Below are positions 1 to 8,973 of a stretch of 64,000 nt of DNA, in pieces. This stretch comes from CAVQMB01 sp963713445 (GTDB lineage: Bacteria; Pseudomonadota; Gammaproteobacteria; Competibacterales; Competibacteraceae): positions 28,955 to 92,954 of the forward strand of contig CAVQMB010000011.1 of the NCBI GenBank assembly GCA_963713445.1, read 5' to 3'. The first letter of the stretch is position 1. Each line of letters opens with the position of its first letter. The notes under the pieces were generated by a model. It was given only the letters and a program-made list of their open reading frames with translations, was not told where the DNA came from and did no database searches. The translations under genes and the position numbers were made by a program.

Positions 1-1
1 C

Positions 2-2662
2 GACCAGATCGAGGCGGCTCTGGATGCGGTCAGCAGTCTGGACGAAGACCGGATATTGCGGCGCTTTCTGGCCATCGTGCAGGCCACCCTTCGCACCAAT
101 TTCTATCAGCGTGACAGTGCCGGTCAGCCCAAAGAGTATCTGTCGTTCAAGTTTGATCCGCACAAGATCCCGGAACTGCCCAAGCCGCTGCCGATGTACG
201 AGATTTTTGTTTATTCGGCGCGGGTCGAGGCAGTGCATCTGCGCGGTGGCCCGGTGGCCCGTGGCGGTCTGCGCTGGTCGGACCGGCGGGAGGATTTCCG
301 TACCGAGGTGCTGGGCCTGATGAAGGCGCAGATGGTCAAGAACTCGGTGATCGTGCCGGTCGGTTCCAAGGGTGGCTTCGTGGTCAAACGGATGCCCCAG
401 TCGGGTGGTCGCGAAGCGGTGCAGCAGGAGGTGCAGGAGTGCTACAAGACGTTTATCCGCGGGATGCTGGATATTACCGACAACCGGCTGGAGGACCGCA
501 TCGTGCCGCCGCCGCGGGTGGTGCGCCACGATGGCGACGATCCCTACCTGGTGGTGGCGGCCGACAAAGGAACGGCGACGTTTTCCGATCTGGCCAATAG
601 TGTGGCCGAGGCCTATGGCTTCTGGCTGGGTGATGCTTTCGCCTCAGGTGGTGCGCACGGCTATGATCACAAAAAAATGGGCATCACCGCGCGCGGGGCC
701 TGGGAGTCAGTCAAGCGACATTTCCGCGAGCTGGATATGGACATCCAGAAACGCGACGATTTCACCGTGATCGGTATCGGTGATATGTCCGGTGACGTAT
801 TCGGCAACGGCATGCTGCTGTCGCGCCACATCAAACTGGTGGCGGCATTCAACCATTTGCACATCTTCCTGGATCCCGATCCCGACACCGAGCGCAGTTT
901 TGGCGAACGCGAGCGTTTGTTCCAGTTGCCCCGCTCAAGCTGGGACGATTATGACCAGAGCCTGATTTCGGCGGGGGGTGGTGTCTATCCGCGCACGGCC
1001 AAGTCGATTCCGATATCGCCCGAAGTGCGCCGCGTTATGGGAATTCACGACACCCGACTGACCCCGATGGAACTGATCAGCCGGTTGCTCAAGGCCCCGG
1101 TCGATCTGCTCTGGAACGGTGGCATCGGCACCTACGTCAAGGCCAGCAGCGAGAGCCATGCCGATGTCGGTGACAAGACCAATGACGCCCTGCGGGTCAA
1201 CGGCAACGAGTTGCGCTGCAGGGTCGTGGGCGAAGGCGGTAACCTGGGCTTCACGCAACTCGGCCGAATCGAGTATACCCGCCAGGGCGGCCGGATGCTG
1301 ACCGACGCGATTGATAACTCGGGCGGGGTCAATTGCTCGGACCACGAGGTCAACATCAAGATCCTGCTGGATCAGGCGGTCACGGCAGGCGATATGACGA
1401 CCAAGCAGCGTAACGAACTGCTTGCGGCAATGACCGATGAGGTGGGTGATCTGGTACTCCGGCAGAATTACCTGCAGCCGGAGGCGATCAGCGTGACCCG
1501 GTCGGTGGCGACCGAGGTGCTGGGTGAGCACGCCCGGGTGATTCGCGCGCTGGAGCGCAGCGGCAAGCTTGACCGGGCGCTGGAGTTCCTGCCCGATGCC
1601 GAGCAGTTGGCGGAACGTGAGGCCGCTGGCGCGGGCCTTACCGGGCCTGAACTGGCGGTGCTCCTGGCCTACGGCAAGATCTCCTTGTTCGAGGCGCTGT
1701 GCAGTTCCGACGTGCCCGAGGATTCATTCCTGCAGCGTGAATTGCTGACCTATTTCCCGACGCCACTGCGGGAGCGGTTCAGCGAGCGCATGCAAACCCA
1801 TCCGTTGCGGCGCGAGATCATTGCCACCTGTGTCACCAATAGTGTGCTCAACCGTATGGGCAGCACTTATGTGATCCGGATCCAGGAGGATAGCGGTGAG
1901 ACCGCGCCCGAAATTGCGCGGGCCTACAGCGCGGCCCGGGAGATCTTCGGTGCCCGCCGACTGTGGCAGCAAATCGATGCGCTGGACACCCAGGTACCGG
2001 CCGACATCCAGATCCGCATGCATCTGGCCAGCCGCCGCCTGCTGGAAAACGCCAGTCTGTGGTTGCTGCGCAACCGCCGCTCTCCAATTGATATCGAAGC
2101 AGTGGTCGGTCAGCTGAGCGGCGGCGTGCAGGAGATGGGGGCCGTCTTACCGGGTCTGCTGCGGTCCGCGCAGCAGGAGGAGTTCGAGCAGAGCTTGCAG
2201 AGTTACGTCGGCGCCGGCGTATCAGAGGAGCTGGCCCGGGCGATAGTCAGTCTGCCGGTGTTGTATTCGGCGCTCGACATCACCGATGTCGCGGTACAGA
2301 GTGATCTGCCCGTCACCGAGGTCGCCGGCATCTACTTCGGTCTGGCCGAGCAGCTGCAGATTACCTGGCTCTACGACAGTATCGGCAACCTGCCGGTTAC
2401 CACCCACTGGCAGCGGCGGGCGCGGGCAGCACTGCTGGACGGCCTGTACGATCAGGGCCGCACCCTGACCGCCGATGTGCTGCGCTCCAGTCCGCCCGAG
2501 GTGCCGGTGGAGGAGAGACTGGAACAGTGGCTGGAGCGTAACAAGGCCTTGATCGATCGCTGCCTGACCATGTTCAGCGATCTGCAAACGGCCGGACAAC
2601 CCGATCTGGCGATGCTGTCGGTGGCCTTGCGAGAGACCGGCAATCTGGCCCAGGCCGTCTGA
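2..2662 (+). CDS. gdhB: NAD-specific glutamate dehydrogenase, large type (C-terminal part)
   Basis: Oxidative deamination of glutamate to 2-oxoglutarate with NAD in the cytoplasm. The frame is open from base 2, so the 5' end lies outside the window; 886 residues are visible against about 1600 in this large-subunit GDH family. The visible part holds the catalytic core: GLRWSDRREDFRTEV, SKGGFV (near nt 365), the stretch DNRLEDRIVPPPRVV, GTATFSDLAN, GIGDMSGDVFGNGMLLS (near nt 778) and GEGGNLGFTQLGR, followed by the long C-terminal helical region. It ends with TGA at 2660-2662. It may feed nitrogen catabolism together with the arginine genes further right, but nothing in the sequence links them. 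Identification is strong from motif order and length. Confidence 0.95.
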   Translation, partial: DQIEAALDAVSSLDEDRILRRFLAIVQATLRTNFYQRDSAGQPKEYLSFKFDPHKIPELPKPLPMYEIFVYSARVEAVHLRGGPVARGGLRWSDRREDFRTEVLGLMKAQMVKNSVIVPVGSKGGFVVKRMPQSGGREAVQQEVQECYKTFIRGMLDITDNRLEDRIVPPPRVVRHDGDDPYLVVAADKGTATFSDLANSVAEAYGFWLGDAFASGGAHGYDHKKMGITARGAWESVKRHFRELDMDIQKRDDFTVIGIGDMSGDVFGNGMLLSRHIKLVAAFNHLHIFLDPDPDTERSFGERERLFQLPRSSWDDYDQSLISAGGGVYPRTAKSIPISPEVRRVMGIHDTRLTPMELISRLLKAPVDLLWNGGIGTYVKASSESHADVGDKTNDALRVNGNELRCRVVGEGGNLGFTQLGRIEYTRQGGRMLTDAIDNSGGVNCSDHEVNIKILLDQAVTAGDMTTKQRNELLAAMTDEVGDLVLRQNYLQPEAISVTRSVATEVLGEHARVIRALERSGKLDRALEFLPDAEQLAEREAAGAGLTGPELAVLLAYGKISLFEALCSSDVPEDSFLQRELLTYFPTPLRERFSERMQTHPLRREIIATCVTNSVLNRMGSTYVIRIQEDSGETAPEIARAYSAAREIFGARRLWQQIDALDTQVPADIQIRMHLASRRLLENASLWLLRNRRSPIDIEAVVGQLSGGVQEMGAVLPGLLRSAQQEEFEQSLQSYVGAGVSEELARAIVSLPVLYSALDITDVAVQSDLPVTEVAGIYFGLAEQLQITWLYDSIGNLPVTTHWQRRARAALLDGLYDQGRTLTADVLRSSPPEVPVEERLEQWLERNKALIDRCLTMFSDLQTAGQPDLAMLSVALRETGNLAQAV

Positions 2663-2885
2663 CGCCGCGTCGCGGGGCCGGAGTGCACTGCGCTGGTGCC
2701 GGGCGCACCCGACTGGCACAGGTGCGTGGGTGATGGCTGGCCACGCGGGTGCTGACGGGTACTGGGCGGTAGCCCGATGCCCGTTTTGTTTATTGCTATC
2801 TAATGGATTTTAAAGTGATTATTGACAGCTGGCGTAGTGGACCACGAGGGATTGGCATTGCGCTTGCTTAAGCTACCCTGCACGT

Positions 2886-2967
2886 GCCTGCCAAGGGCGT
2901 GCAATAGAAGTCTGCGATAGTGGGGTTTCTTCCTCTGGATTGGCCCGTTTCCCGACGGGCCATTTTT
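2886..2967 (+). ncRNA. candidate small RNA ending in a terminator
   Basis: Between gdhB and argA a sigma-70-like pair (TTGGCA 2852-2857, 16-bp spacer, TACCCT 2874-2879) precedes about 80 nt that end in a strong intrinsic terminator, with no reading frame of note. The terminator is about 280 bp past the gdhB stop, so it could instead end a long gdhB 3' UTR. I do not recognise the sequence as 6S, tmRNA or a Csr-type RNA. Support is positional only. Confidence 0.22.
2941..2967 (+). terminator. Rho-independent terminator
   Basis: Perfect 8-bp stem TGGCCCGT (2941-2948) with ACGGGCCA (2955-2962), a six-base loop, and five T residues at 2963-2967. It ends transcription arriving from gdhB or from a small RNA just upstream. 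Confidence 0.8.
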
Positions 2968-3044
2968 AGTTCAGGTTGTCACGGAACGCCATCTGGCCTA
3001 CGCTTAAGCGGCACTGACGGCGTTACAATCCAGCAGGTTAGACA

Positions 3045-3140
3045 ATGTTCAAGTTTATCATCGGCTTGATGTTCGGTTTCATCTTCGGTTGGCTGTTCGG
3101 CACCCGCCGGCGGTCGACACCCACGCGTTCGGGGCATTGA
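3045..3140 (+). CDS. predicted 31-residue membrane miniprotein
   Basis: ATG at 3045 opens a 31-codon frame: about 19 hydrophobic residues with glycines spaced every four (GLMFGFIFGWLFG), then an Arg-rich tail (TRRRS). This is the shape of a single-pass small membrane protein with helix-packing glycines and a cytoplasmic positive end. The upstream purine run is weak (AGG at 3035-3037). It sits alone between the 2967 terminator and argA, 86 bp before argA, so it could be the first gene of the argA transcript. No family is recognised; a chance frame remains possible. Confidence 0.4.
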   Translation: MFKFIIGLMFGFIFGWLFGTRRRSTPTRSGH

Positions 3141-3226
3141 CCGAACTGAGCGACAGGACCGGCGGGCGCTGCCCCGCATAGGCGATTTGGAAAACCGGAC
3201 CGCGGGGGCGGGCGCTGGAGCGCATC

Positions 3227-4534
3227 ATGGATAACGCCGCCTTCGTGGACTGGTTCCGCGCGGCGGGCCCTTACATCAATGCCCACCGCGGGCGCGTTTG
3301 CGTGCTCGGCTTCGGTGGCGAAGCGATCGCGGATGCTAAGTTCGACGCCCTCATCCACGATATTGCGTTACTTCACAGCCTTGGCCTCAAGCTGGTGTTG
3401 GTCCACGGTGCCCGTCCGCAGATCGAGGCCCGTCTGGCGCAGGCCGCAATCACGCCGCGTTACGTCGCCGGCTTGCGTATCACCGACAGTTCGGCATTGC
3501 CGCTGGTAAAAGAGGCTGTCGGACAAGCGCGCATCGCGGTTGAAGCGCGGTTGTCGATGAGCATGGCTAATTCCCCTATGCATGGGGCCCGGTTACGGGT
3601 GGCATCAGGCAATTTTGTTATCGCCCGACCGCTCGGGGTGCGCGCCGGTGTCGACTATTGCTTCACCGGCGAGGTCCGGCGCGTCGATACGACAGCAATC
3701 CGTGGTTGGCTGGACAGCGGGTCGCTCGTGCTGTTGTCTCCACTGGGCTATTCGCCGACCGGCGAGGTATTCAATCTGGCGGCCGAGGATGTGGCCACCG
3801 CGACCGCTGCGGCACTGCGTGCCGACAAACTGATGCTGCTGTATGAGGGCGCTGACCTAATGGCGGCCGGCGGTGACCTGATCCGCGAACTGGGTCTGGC
3901 GGAGGCCGTTCGGCTGAGTGGCGAGGCCAGTCAGCCGGAAGCCGTTCGTCGGCATCTGGGGCAGGGCTTGCGGGCCTGCCGGGCCGGGGTGCGGCGCGTG
4001 CATCTGTTGCCGCGGCGTCAGGATGGGGCGTTACTGCTGGAACTGTATACCCGCGACGGTGTGGGTACCATGCTTAACGCCGACAGCTATGAGGGACTGC
4101 GACAGGCCACCATCGACGATGTCGGGGGGGTCGTCGGATTGATCCAGCCGCTCGAGGAGGCCGGCATTCTGGTGCGGCGTTCACGCGAGCGGTTGGAGGT
4201 CGAGATCGAGCGTTTTCTGGTGCTCGAGCGCGACGAGGCGATTATCGGCTGTGCGGCGTTATACCCGTTTGCCGCCGAGCAGGTCGCTGAGCTGGCCTGC
4301 CTGGCAGTGGCCAGCGAGTACCGTAACGGCGGCCGCGCCGACGTCCTTTTGCGGCGGACCGAGGAGCTGGCACGTCAGCAAGGGCTGCAGCAGTTGTTTG
4401 TGCTGACCACCCGCACCGCACACTGGTTTCAGGAGCGCGGTTTCCGTCCCGCGGCGGTTGCCGAACTGCCGGTCCGGCGTCAGGCCCTGTACAATTGGCA
4501 ACGCGCATCCAAGGTGTTCATCAAGTCGCTGTGA
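3227..4534 (+). CDS. argA: N-acetylglutamate synthase (amino-acid N-acetyltransferase)
   Basis: First step of arginine biosynthesis: acetyl-CoA plus glutamate to N-acetylglutamate. The 435 residues match the usual ArgA length. The N-terminal ~290 residues form the amino-acid-kinase-like regulatory domain (VLGFGGEAIAD, KLVLVHGARPQIEARL, LSPLGYSPTGEVFNL), which in the family binds arginine for feedback inhibition; the C-terminal ~140 residues form the GNAT acetyltransferase (ACLAVASEYRNGGRADVLLRR). ATG at 3227 has GGAG nine bases upstream. This biosynthetic gene shares the window with an arginine deiminase operon, so synthesis and degradation must be separated by regulation, probably oxygen. 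Confidence 0.95.
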   Translation: MDNAAFVDWFRAAGPYINAHRGRVCVLGFGGEAIADAKFDALIHDIALLHSLGLKLVLVHGARPQIEARLAQAAITPRYVAGLRITDSSALPLVKEAVGQARIAVEARLSMSMANSPMHGARLRVASGNFVIARPLGVRAGVDYCFTGEVRRVDTTAIRGWLDSGSLVLLSPLGYSPTGEVFNLAAEDVATATAAALRADKLMLLYEGADLMAAGGDLIRELGLAEAVRLSGEASQPEAVRRHLGQGLRACRAGVRRVHLLPRRQDGALLLELYTRDGVGTMLNADSYEGLRQATIDDVGGVVGLIQPLEEAGILVRRSRERLEVEIERFLVLERDEAIIGCAALYPFAAEQVAELACLAVASEYRNGGRADVLLRRTEELARQQGLQQLFVLTTRTAHWFQERGFRPAAVAELPVRRQALYNWQRASKVFIKSL

Positions 4535-4615
4535 GCGCCACTCGGGTTCCGCCCGCCGGCCCAGTCGTTATACACTGATTCCACAACTACGTTCCGATTG
4601 AGATTGGGAGCAACG

Positions 4616-4732
4616 ATGTCCAGGCGCAGCCTGCTTTACGTCGTGGTATTGCTGTTGAGCGGCTGCGGCCAGAAAGGACCGCTCTACCTGCCGCAACCGG
4701 CGCCGAAGCAGCCGCACCGGAAGCGGGACTGA
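4616..4732 (+). CDS. lptM: LPS assembly small lipoprotein LptM (YifL)
   Basis: A 38-residue lipoprotein. Hydrophobic signal of ~15 residues, lipobox LLSGC with the modified Cys at residue 17, then the family signature CGQKGPLYLP and a short Pro/Lys tail. LptM assists disulfide maturation of the LptD/LptE LPS translocon in E. coli. It lies 4 bp before lysA and in the lptM-lysA-dapF arrangement common in gammaproteobacteria, which supports the call. ATG at 4616 follows TTGGGAGCAACG (GGGAG spaced 5). Confidence 0.88.
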   Translation: MSRRSLLYVVVLLLSGCGQKGPLYLPQPAPKQPHRKRD

Positions 4733-4736
4733 GAGG

Positions 4737-5981
4737 GTGGACTGTTTCGCGTACCGGGATGGTGAACTTTATGCCGAGGAGGTGGCCGTAAGCCGGCTGG
4801 CAGCGGATTTCGGCACACCCACTTATATCTATTCGCGCGCGGCTATCGAAGCCCAGTGGCAGGCATTCGATCAGGCCTTTGCCGGCCATCCGCATCTGAT
4901 CTGCTATGCGGTCAAGGCCAATGGCAACCTGGCGGTGCTCAATGTGCTGGCGCGGCTGGGTGCGGGTTTTGATATTGTCTCGCGGGGCGAACTGGAGCGA
5001 GTCCTGACCGCCGGTGGCGAGCCGAGCCGGGTGATCTTCTCCGGCGTCGGCAAGCGGGCTGACGAGATCGTGCAGGCGCTGCAGGTCGGTATTCGCTGTT
5101 TCAACGTTGAATCTGCCGCCGAGCTCGAGCTGCTGGCCCGGCTGGCCGGCGAACAGGGCACTGTTGCGCCGGTGGCGCTGCGGATCAATCCCGACGTCGA
5201 TGCCGGGACCCATCCTTACATCGCCACAGGGCTGCGCGACAATAAATTCGGTATTGCCATCGACCAGGCGCTGGCCATTTACCAGCGGGCGGCCGCGTTG
5301 CCGAGCGTGCGTATCAGCGGACTGGACTGCCATATCGGTTCCCAGCTGACGCGCAGCACACCGTACGTGGATGCACTGCAACGGTTGCTGCGGCTGGTCG
5401 ACGCGCTTGCGGCCAACGGCATTGTCCTTGATCACCTCGATCTGGGCGGGGGACTGGGCATCCGTTATCGCGACGAACTGCCTCCCACTCCGGTCGAACA
5501 GGCTGGCGCGTTGCTGGGTCAGCTGGCGGGGCGCGAGTGCGAGCTGATCCTGGAGCCGGGCCGGGCGATCGTCGGCAATGCCGGTATTCTGCTGACCCGG
5601 GTCGAGTTGCTCAAGCATACTGCCGCCAAAAATTTTGCGGTGGTCGATGCTGCAATGAACGATATGCTCCGGCCGGCGCTGTACAGTGCCTGGCAAAACA
5701 TTATTCCGGTCCGGCCGCGGCCTGACGTCACCCGCGCCTACGACGTGGTGGGGCCGGTCTGCGAGTCGGCCGATTTCCTCGGCAAGGACCGGCAGCTGGC
5801 ACTGGTGGCCGGGGATCTGTTGGCGGTGTGCTCAGCCGGAGCTTACGGTTTTGTAATGAGTTCGAACTACAACAGCCGGCCGCGGGCCGCCGAGGTGATG
5901 GTCGACGGCGAGCGGGCGTTCGAGGTCCGCCGGCGCGAGACGCTGACCGAATTGTATGCCGGCGAGAGTCTGCTGCCGTGA
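4737..5981 (+). CDS. lysA: diaminopimelate decarboxylase
   Basis: PLP enzyme converting meso-diaminopimelate to lysine, last step of lysine synthesis. 414 residues with the fold-type III alanine-racemase-like barrel: the PLP lysine lies in CYAVKAN (near nt 4905), the phosphate-binding glycines in LGGGLGIRY (near nt 5446), EPGRAIVGNAG near nt 5550 and the active-site CESADFLGKDR near nt 5760. GTG start at 4737, supported by the conserved N-terminus beginning just after it. The stop overlaps the dapF GTG start by four bases, so the two are translationally coupled. Confidence 0.95.
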   Translation: MDCFAYRDGELYAEEVAVSRLAADFGTPTYIYSRAAIEAQWQAFDQAFAGHPHLICYAVKANGNLAVLNVLARLGAGFDIVSRGELERVLTAGGEPSRVIFSGVGKRADEIVQALQVGIRCFNVESAAELELLARLAGEQGTVAPVALRINPDVDAGTHPYIATGLRDNKFGIAIDQALAIYQRAAALPSVRISGLDCHIGSQLTRSTPYVDALQRLLRLVDALAANGIVLDHLDLGGGLGIRYRDELPPTPVEQAGALLGQLAGRECELILEPGRAIVGNAGILLTRVELLKHTAAKNFAVVDAAMNDMLRPALYSAWQNIIPVRPRPDVTRAYDVVGPVCESADFLGKDRQLALVAGDLLAVCSAGAYGFVMSSNYNSRPRAAEVMVDGERAFEVRRRETLTELYAGESLLP

Positions 5982-6808
5982 GGCTGCGATTCACCAAGAT
6001 GCAGGGTCTGGGCAACGACTTCGTGGTCATCGACGGGGTACGCCAGCAGGTCACGCTGAGCGCCGGCCAGGTGCGCTGGCTGGCCGACCGCCATTTCGGT
6101 ATCGGCTGCGATCAGTTATTGTTGGTTGAGCCGGCTGCCGGGCCTGGCGTTGATTTCCGCTACCGGATCTTCAACGCCGACGGCGGCGAGGTCAGCCAGT
6201 GTGGCAACGGGGCCCGCTGCTTTGCCCGTTTCGTGCGCGAGCAAGGCCTTACCGACAAGGACCGTATCACCGTGGCGACCCGAACCGGACGGATGACGCT
6301 TCAGATCCAGCCCGACGATCAGGTCACGGTGGCCATGGGTGCCCCGCGCTGGGCCCCAGCGGAGATCCCGTTCACGGCCGGCACCGAGGCACTGCGTTAT
6401 CCGGTGACCATCGCTGGCCGGGATGAGGCGATCGGGGCGGTATCCCTGGGGAATCCGCATGCGCTGCTGCAGGTGGTGGACGTGGACCATTTTCCGGTGG
6501 CTGAAGTGGGTGCGCGGATCGGCGCGGACCCACGGTTTCCGGAAGGGGTTAACGTCGGTTTCATGCAGCCGCTGGATCGCCACCGCATCCGGCTGCGGGT
6601 ATTCGAGCGCGGCGCCGGGGAAACGCTGGCCTGCGGTAGCGGTGCCTGCGCGGCGGTGGTGATCGGTCAGCGCTGGGGGTTGCTGGAGCGGACGGTGCAG
6701 GTCGAGTTGGCCGGTGGTACGCTGACGGTGGACTGGCCGGGTGGTGCAGAACAGGTGATGATGACCGGGCCGGCGGCCCGGGTGTTCGAGGGGGAAATCG
6801 AGCTATGA
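5978..6808 (+). CDS. dapF: diaminopimelate epimerase
   Basis: Interconverts LL- and meso-diaminopimelate for lysine and peptidoglycan. 276 residues from a GTG at 5978 (start MRLRFTKMQGLGNDF), overlapping lysA by 4 bp. Both catalytic cysteines are present: CGNGARC (near nt 6200) and GAGETLACGSGAC (near nt 6613). The stop overlaps the next gene's ATG at 6805. The lptM-lysA-dapF-DUF484 order is the usual gammaproteobacterial cluster, although xerC, the common next member, is absent here. Confidence 0.95.
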   Translation: MRLRFTKMQGLGNDFVVIDGVRQQVTLSAGQVRWLADRHFGIGCDQLLLVEPAAGPGVDFRYRIFNADGGEVSQCGNGARCFARFVREQGLTDKDRITVATRTGRMTLQIQPDDQVTVAMGAPRWAPAEIPFTAGTEALRYPVTIAGRDEAIGAVSLGNPHALLQVVDVDHFPVAEVGARIGADPRFPEGVNVGFMQPLDRHRIRLRVFERGAGETLACGSGACAAVVIGQRWGLLERTVQVELAGGTLTVDWPGGAEQVMMTGPAARVFEGEIEL

Positions 6809-7507
6809 GTGATGCGGCGGAACAGCCTGAACAGGCGCTTGAGCGGCGGATAGCAGCCTATCTGGGAAAACATCCCGACTTCTTCGAGCGTCATCTTGAT
6901 GTGCTCGAACAGTTGCGTATTCCGCACCCGTGTCGTCCGGCTGTCTCGTTGCTGGAGCGCCAGCTGGCAAGGCTGCGGGAACAGAATGCGGGCTCTGCGC
7001 GTGCGTTTGCAGGAGCTGCTCCAGGCGGCGCGGGCCAATGACGGTCTGGCCGAGCGCATGCACAACCTGCATCTCGCCCTGATCGAGTCGCGTAGCCTGG
7101 ATGATCTGACAGTGGCGGTGCTGGGCGTGTTGCGGGATGATTTTAACGCCGACTTCACGGCCTTGCGCCTGGTGACGCGACAGCCGCTGCTGGATGACGC
7201 CACCCGTTTGGCGCCGGCGGCGCTGGAGGCGTTGCGTCCGCTGTTGCGCGGCGGCCGGCCGTGGTGTGGGCGGGTCAGTCCGCAGCGGGCCCGCTGGCTG
7301 TTCGATGATGCGGCCCCTGAGGTCGGCTCGGCGGCGCTGGTGCCGTTGCGGGCCGGTGGCGACTGGCAGGGTTTGCTGGCCATCGGCAGCCGCGACGTGG
7401 AACGTTTCGCCGCCGGGCTGGGTACAGTTTACCTGGGGCGCATTGGCGAGCTGGTCAGCCAGGCGCTCAACCTCTATCTTTATCCCAGCGATTCGGCGGC
7501 TTCGTGA
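6805..7507 (+). CDS. DUF484 family protein, frameshifted
   Basis: Conserved partner of dapF in gammaproteobacteria; a GAF-like fold of unknown function. ATG at 6805 overlaps dapF. The N-terminal part (YLGKHPDFFERHLDVLEQLRI, then VSLLERQLARLREQN) is in one frame, and the rest (LQELLQAARANDGLAERMH to LYPSDSAAS) is in the next. One extra base near 6990 accounts for the shift; removing it gives 233 residues, normal for the family. The break fits the +1 indels seen elsewhere in this window better than real decay, because both halves are well conserved. Confidence 0.82.
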
Positions 7508-7527
7508 TGGCCACGGGCGGGCCGGAC

Positions 7528-8136
7528 TCACTCCGTTGAGGGGTCGGCGAACAGCCAGCGGTCAAGTTGCTGGCGCAGCGTGTCCGCGCCATGCCGGTCC
7601 AGAACTGAAAACAGCTGGACGCTGGAGTGCGGATACGTCTGCAAGGCGTGGCTTACCTTGTGCAGCGTCGCTGTGGCAGCCCCGCGACGCAGTTTGTCGG
7701 CCTTGGTTAACAGCACGTGCACTGCCAGTGCCCGGCTGGCGCTCCAGTCCAGCAACTGGCGGTCGAGTTCAGTCAGCGGATGGCGAATGTCCATCAGCAG
7801 CACCAGGCCGATCAGCGAGCGCCGCTGGTTCAGGTAGCGCTCCAGCAGCTTGTGCCAGTGCTGGCGCACAGTGGCCGGCACCTTGGCGTAACCGTAGCCG
7901 GGCAGGTCGACCAGGTAACGGTCGGGGGCGATTTCGAAGAAGTTCAACAGTTGGGTGCGGCCCGGGGTCTTGCTGGTGCGGGCGAGACCGCGCTGACCGG
8001 TAAGCAGGTTCAGGGCGCTCGATTTGCCGGCATTGGAGCGACCGGCAAAGGCGACTTCGAGGCCGTTATCGGCCGGTAGCTGAGGCAGGGCGTCGACGCT
8101 CAGCAGGAACCGGGTATGGTGATAGTGATTATCCAT
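7528..8136 (-). CDS. engB: ribosome biogenesis GTPase YihA/EngB
   Basis: Essential small GTPase acting in 50S subunit assembly. 202 residues with G1 GRSNAGKS (residues ~32-39), the G2 region TSKTPGRTQ, G3 DLPGYG and G4 TKADKL. The ATG is at 8136 on the minus strand. It is divergent from the cytochrome c4 gene, the usual gammaproteobacterial neighbour pair. Confidence 0.95.
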   Translation of the reverse strand: MDNHYHHTRFLLSVDALPQLPADNGLEVAFAGRSNAGKSSALNLLTGQRGLARTSKTPGRTQLLNFFEIAPDRYLVDLPGYGYAKVPATVRQHWHKLLERYLNQRRSLIGLVLLMDIRHPLTELDRQLLDWSASRALAVHVLLTKADKLRRGAATATLHKVSHALQTYPHSSVQLFSVLDRHGADTLRQQLDRWLFADPSTE

Positions 8137-8159
8137 TTTTTTGACCTGAATGTCAGAAT

Positions 8160-8190
8160 TTGAAAGATACCTGCTGAACTGGTCTATAAT
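8160..8190 (+). promoter_or_regulatory. sigma-70-like promoter for cytochrome c4 gene
   Basis: Perfect -10 TATAAT at 8185-8190, about 100 bp before the GTG of the cytochrome c4 gene. The best -35 is TTGAAA at 8160-8165 with a long 19-bp spacer, so the -35 assignment is weaker than the -10. A run of T follows the predicted start. Confidence 0.5.
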
Positions 8191-8296
8191 TTCTGGGTTT
8201 TAATAACAGCAAGATCCGGTTTCGCACCGGCTTCCGCCCTTTACATTGCAGCGGCGCCCTGTGCCCGCGTCAAGCTTCGAACCACGGGAGTTCTGC

Positions 8297-8914
8297 GTGA
8301 CGACAAAAACCATTATTGTGCTCGCCGCCAGCTGCGCGCTGTTGCTGGGTTCAGTATCGGCTTTCGCTGCGGGTGATGCGGCTGCCGGTAAACAGAAATC
8401 AGCCACTTGCGCAGCGTGTCACGGTGCTGACGGAAACAGTACCAATGCCCAGTACCCGAAATTGGCCGGGCAGCACGCCAGCTACCTGTATAAGGAACTG
8501 AAGAACTTCAAGCAGGGAAAACGGGTCAACGTCATCATGCAGGGCATGGTGAAGAGCCTCAGCGACAAGGACATGCAGGATCTGGCAGCGTATTTCTCAC
8601 AACAGACCATCAAGCCGGGGGTGGCCGATCCGAAGCTGGTCGCCCAGGGTGAGCAACTGTATCGTGGTGGCGATGCCAAGCGCGGCATCCCGGCCTGTAG
8701 CGGTTGCCACGGGCCGGCCGGACGTGGCAATCCGCTGGCCCGGTTTCCGCGCCTGGCGGGTCAGCATGCCGAATACGTGGCCAGTCAGCTGAAGATGTTC
8801 CGCTCCCGGCAGCGCGCCAACGATCCCAATGGCATGATGCGTGGGGTGGCGGCCAACATGACCGACCAGGAAATTGCCGCGGTGGCGTCCTACATCCAGG
8901 GACTGCGCCATTAA
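8297..8914 (+). CDS. diheme cytochrome c4
   Basis: Periplasmic diheme c-type cytochrome that passes electrons to terminal oxidases. 205 residues from GTG 8297, which follows GGGAG (8286-8290) and gives a proper signal peptide (KTIIVLAASCALLLGS, cleavage after FAA). Two heme attachment motifs, CAACH in the first half and CSGCH in the second, each followed by the distal ligand segment (VKSLSDKDMQDLAAYF; MRGVAANMTDQEIAAVASY), give the two-domain c4 architecture. dsbA follows 59 bp downstream, a frequent pairing. Confidence 0.92.
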   Translation: MTTKTIIVLAASCALLLGSVSAFAAGDAAAGKQKSATCAACHGADGNSTNAQYPKLAGQHASYLYKELKNFKQGKRVNVIMQGMVKSLSDKDMQDLAAYFSQQTIKPGVADPKLVAQGEQLYRGGDAKRGIPACSGCHGPAGRGNPLARFPRLAGQHAEYVASQLKMFRSRQRANDPNGMMRGVAANMTDQEIAAVASYIQGLRH

Positions 8915-8922
8915 TACCGTTT

Positions 8923-8947
8923 GTCCGCCGGTTGGGTGCCGGCGGAC
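8923..8947 (+). other. strong hairpin between cytochrome c4 gene and dsbA
   Basis: Perfect 9-bp stem GTCCGCCGG / CCGGCGGAC with a 7-base loop, starting 8 bases after the cytochrome stop. No T run follows, so this is more likely an mRNA-stability or partial attenuation element than a full terminator. Confidence 0.45.
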
Positions 8948-8973
8948 GCAATACTGGATATGAGGAATCCGCT

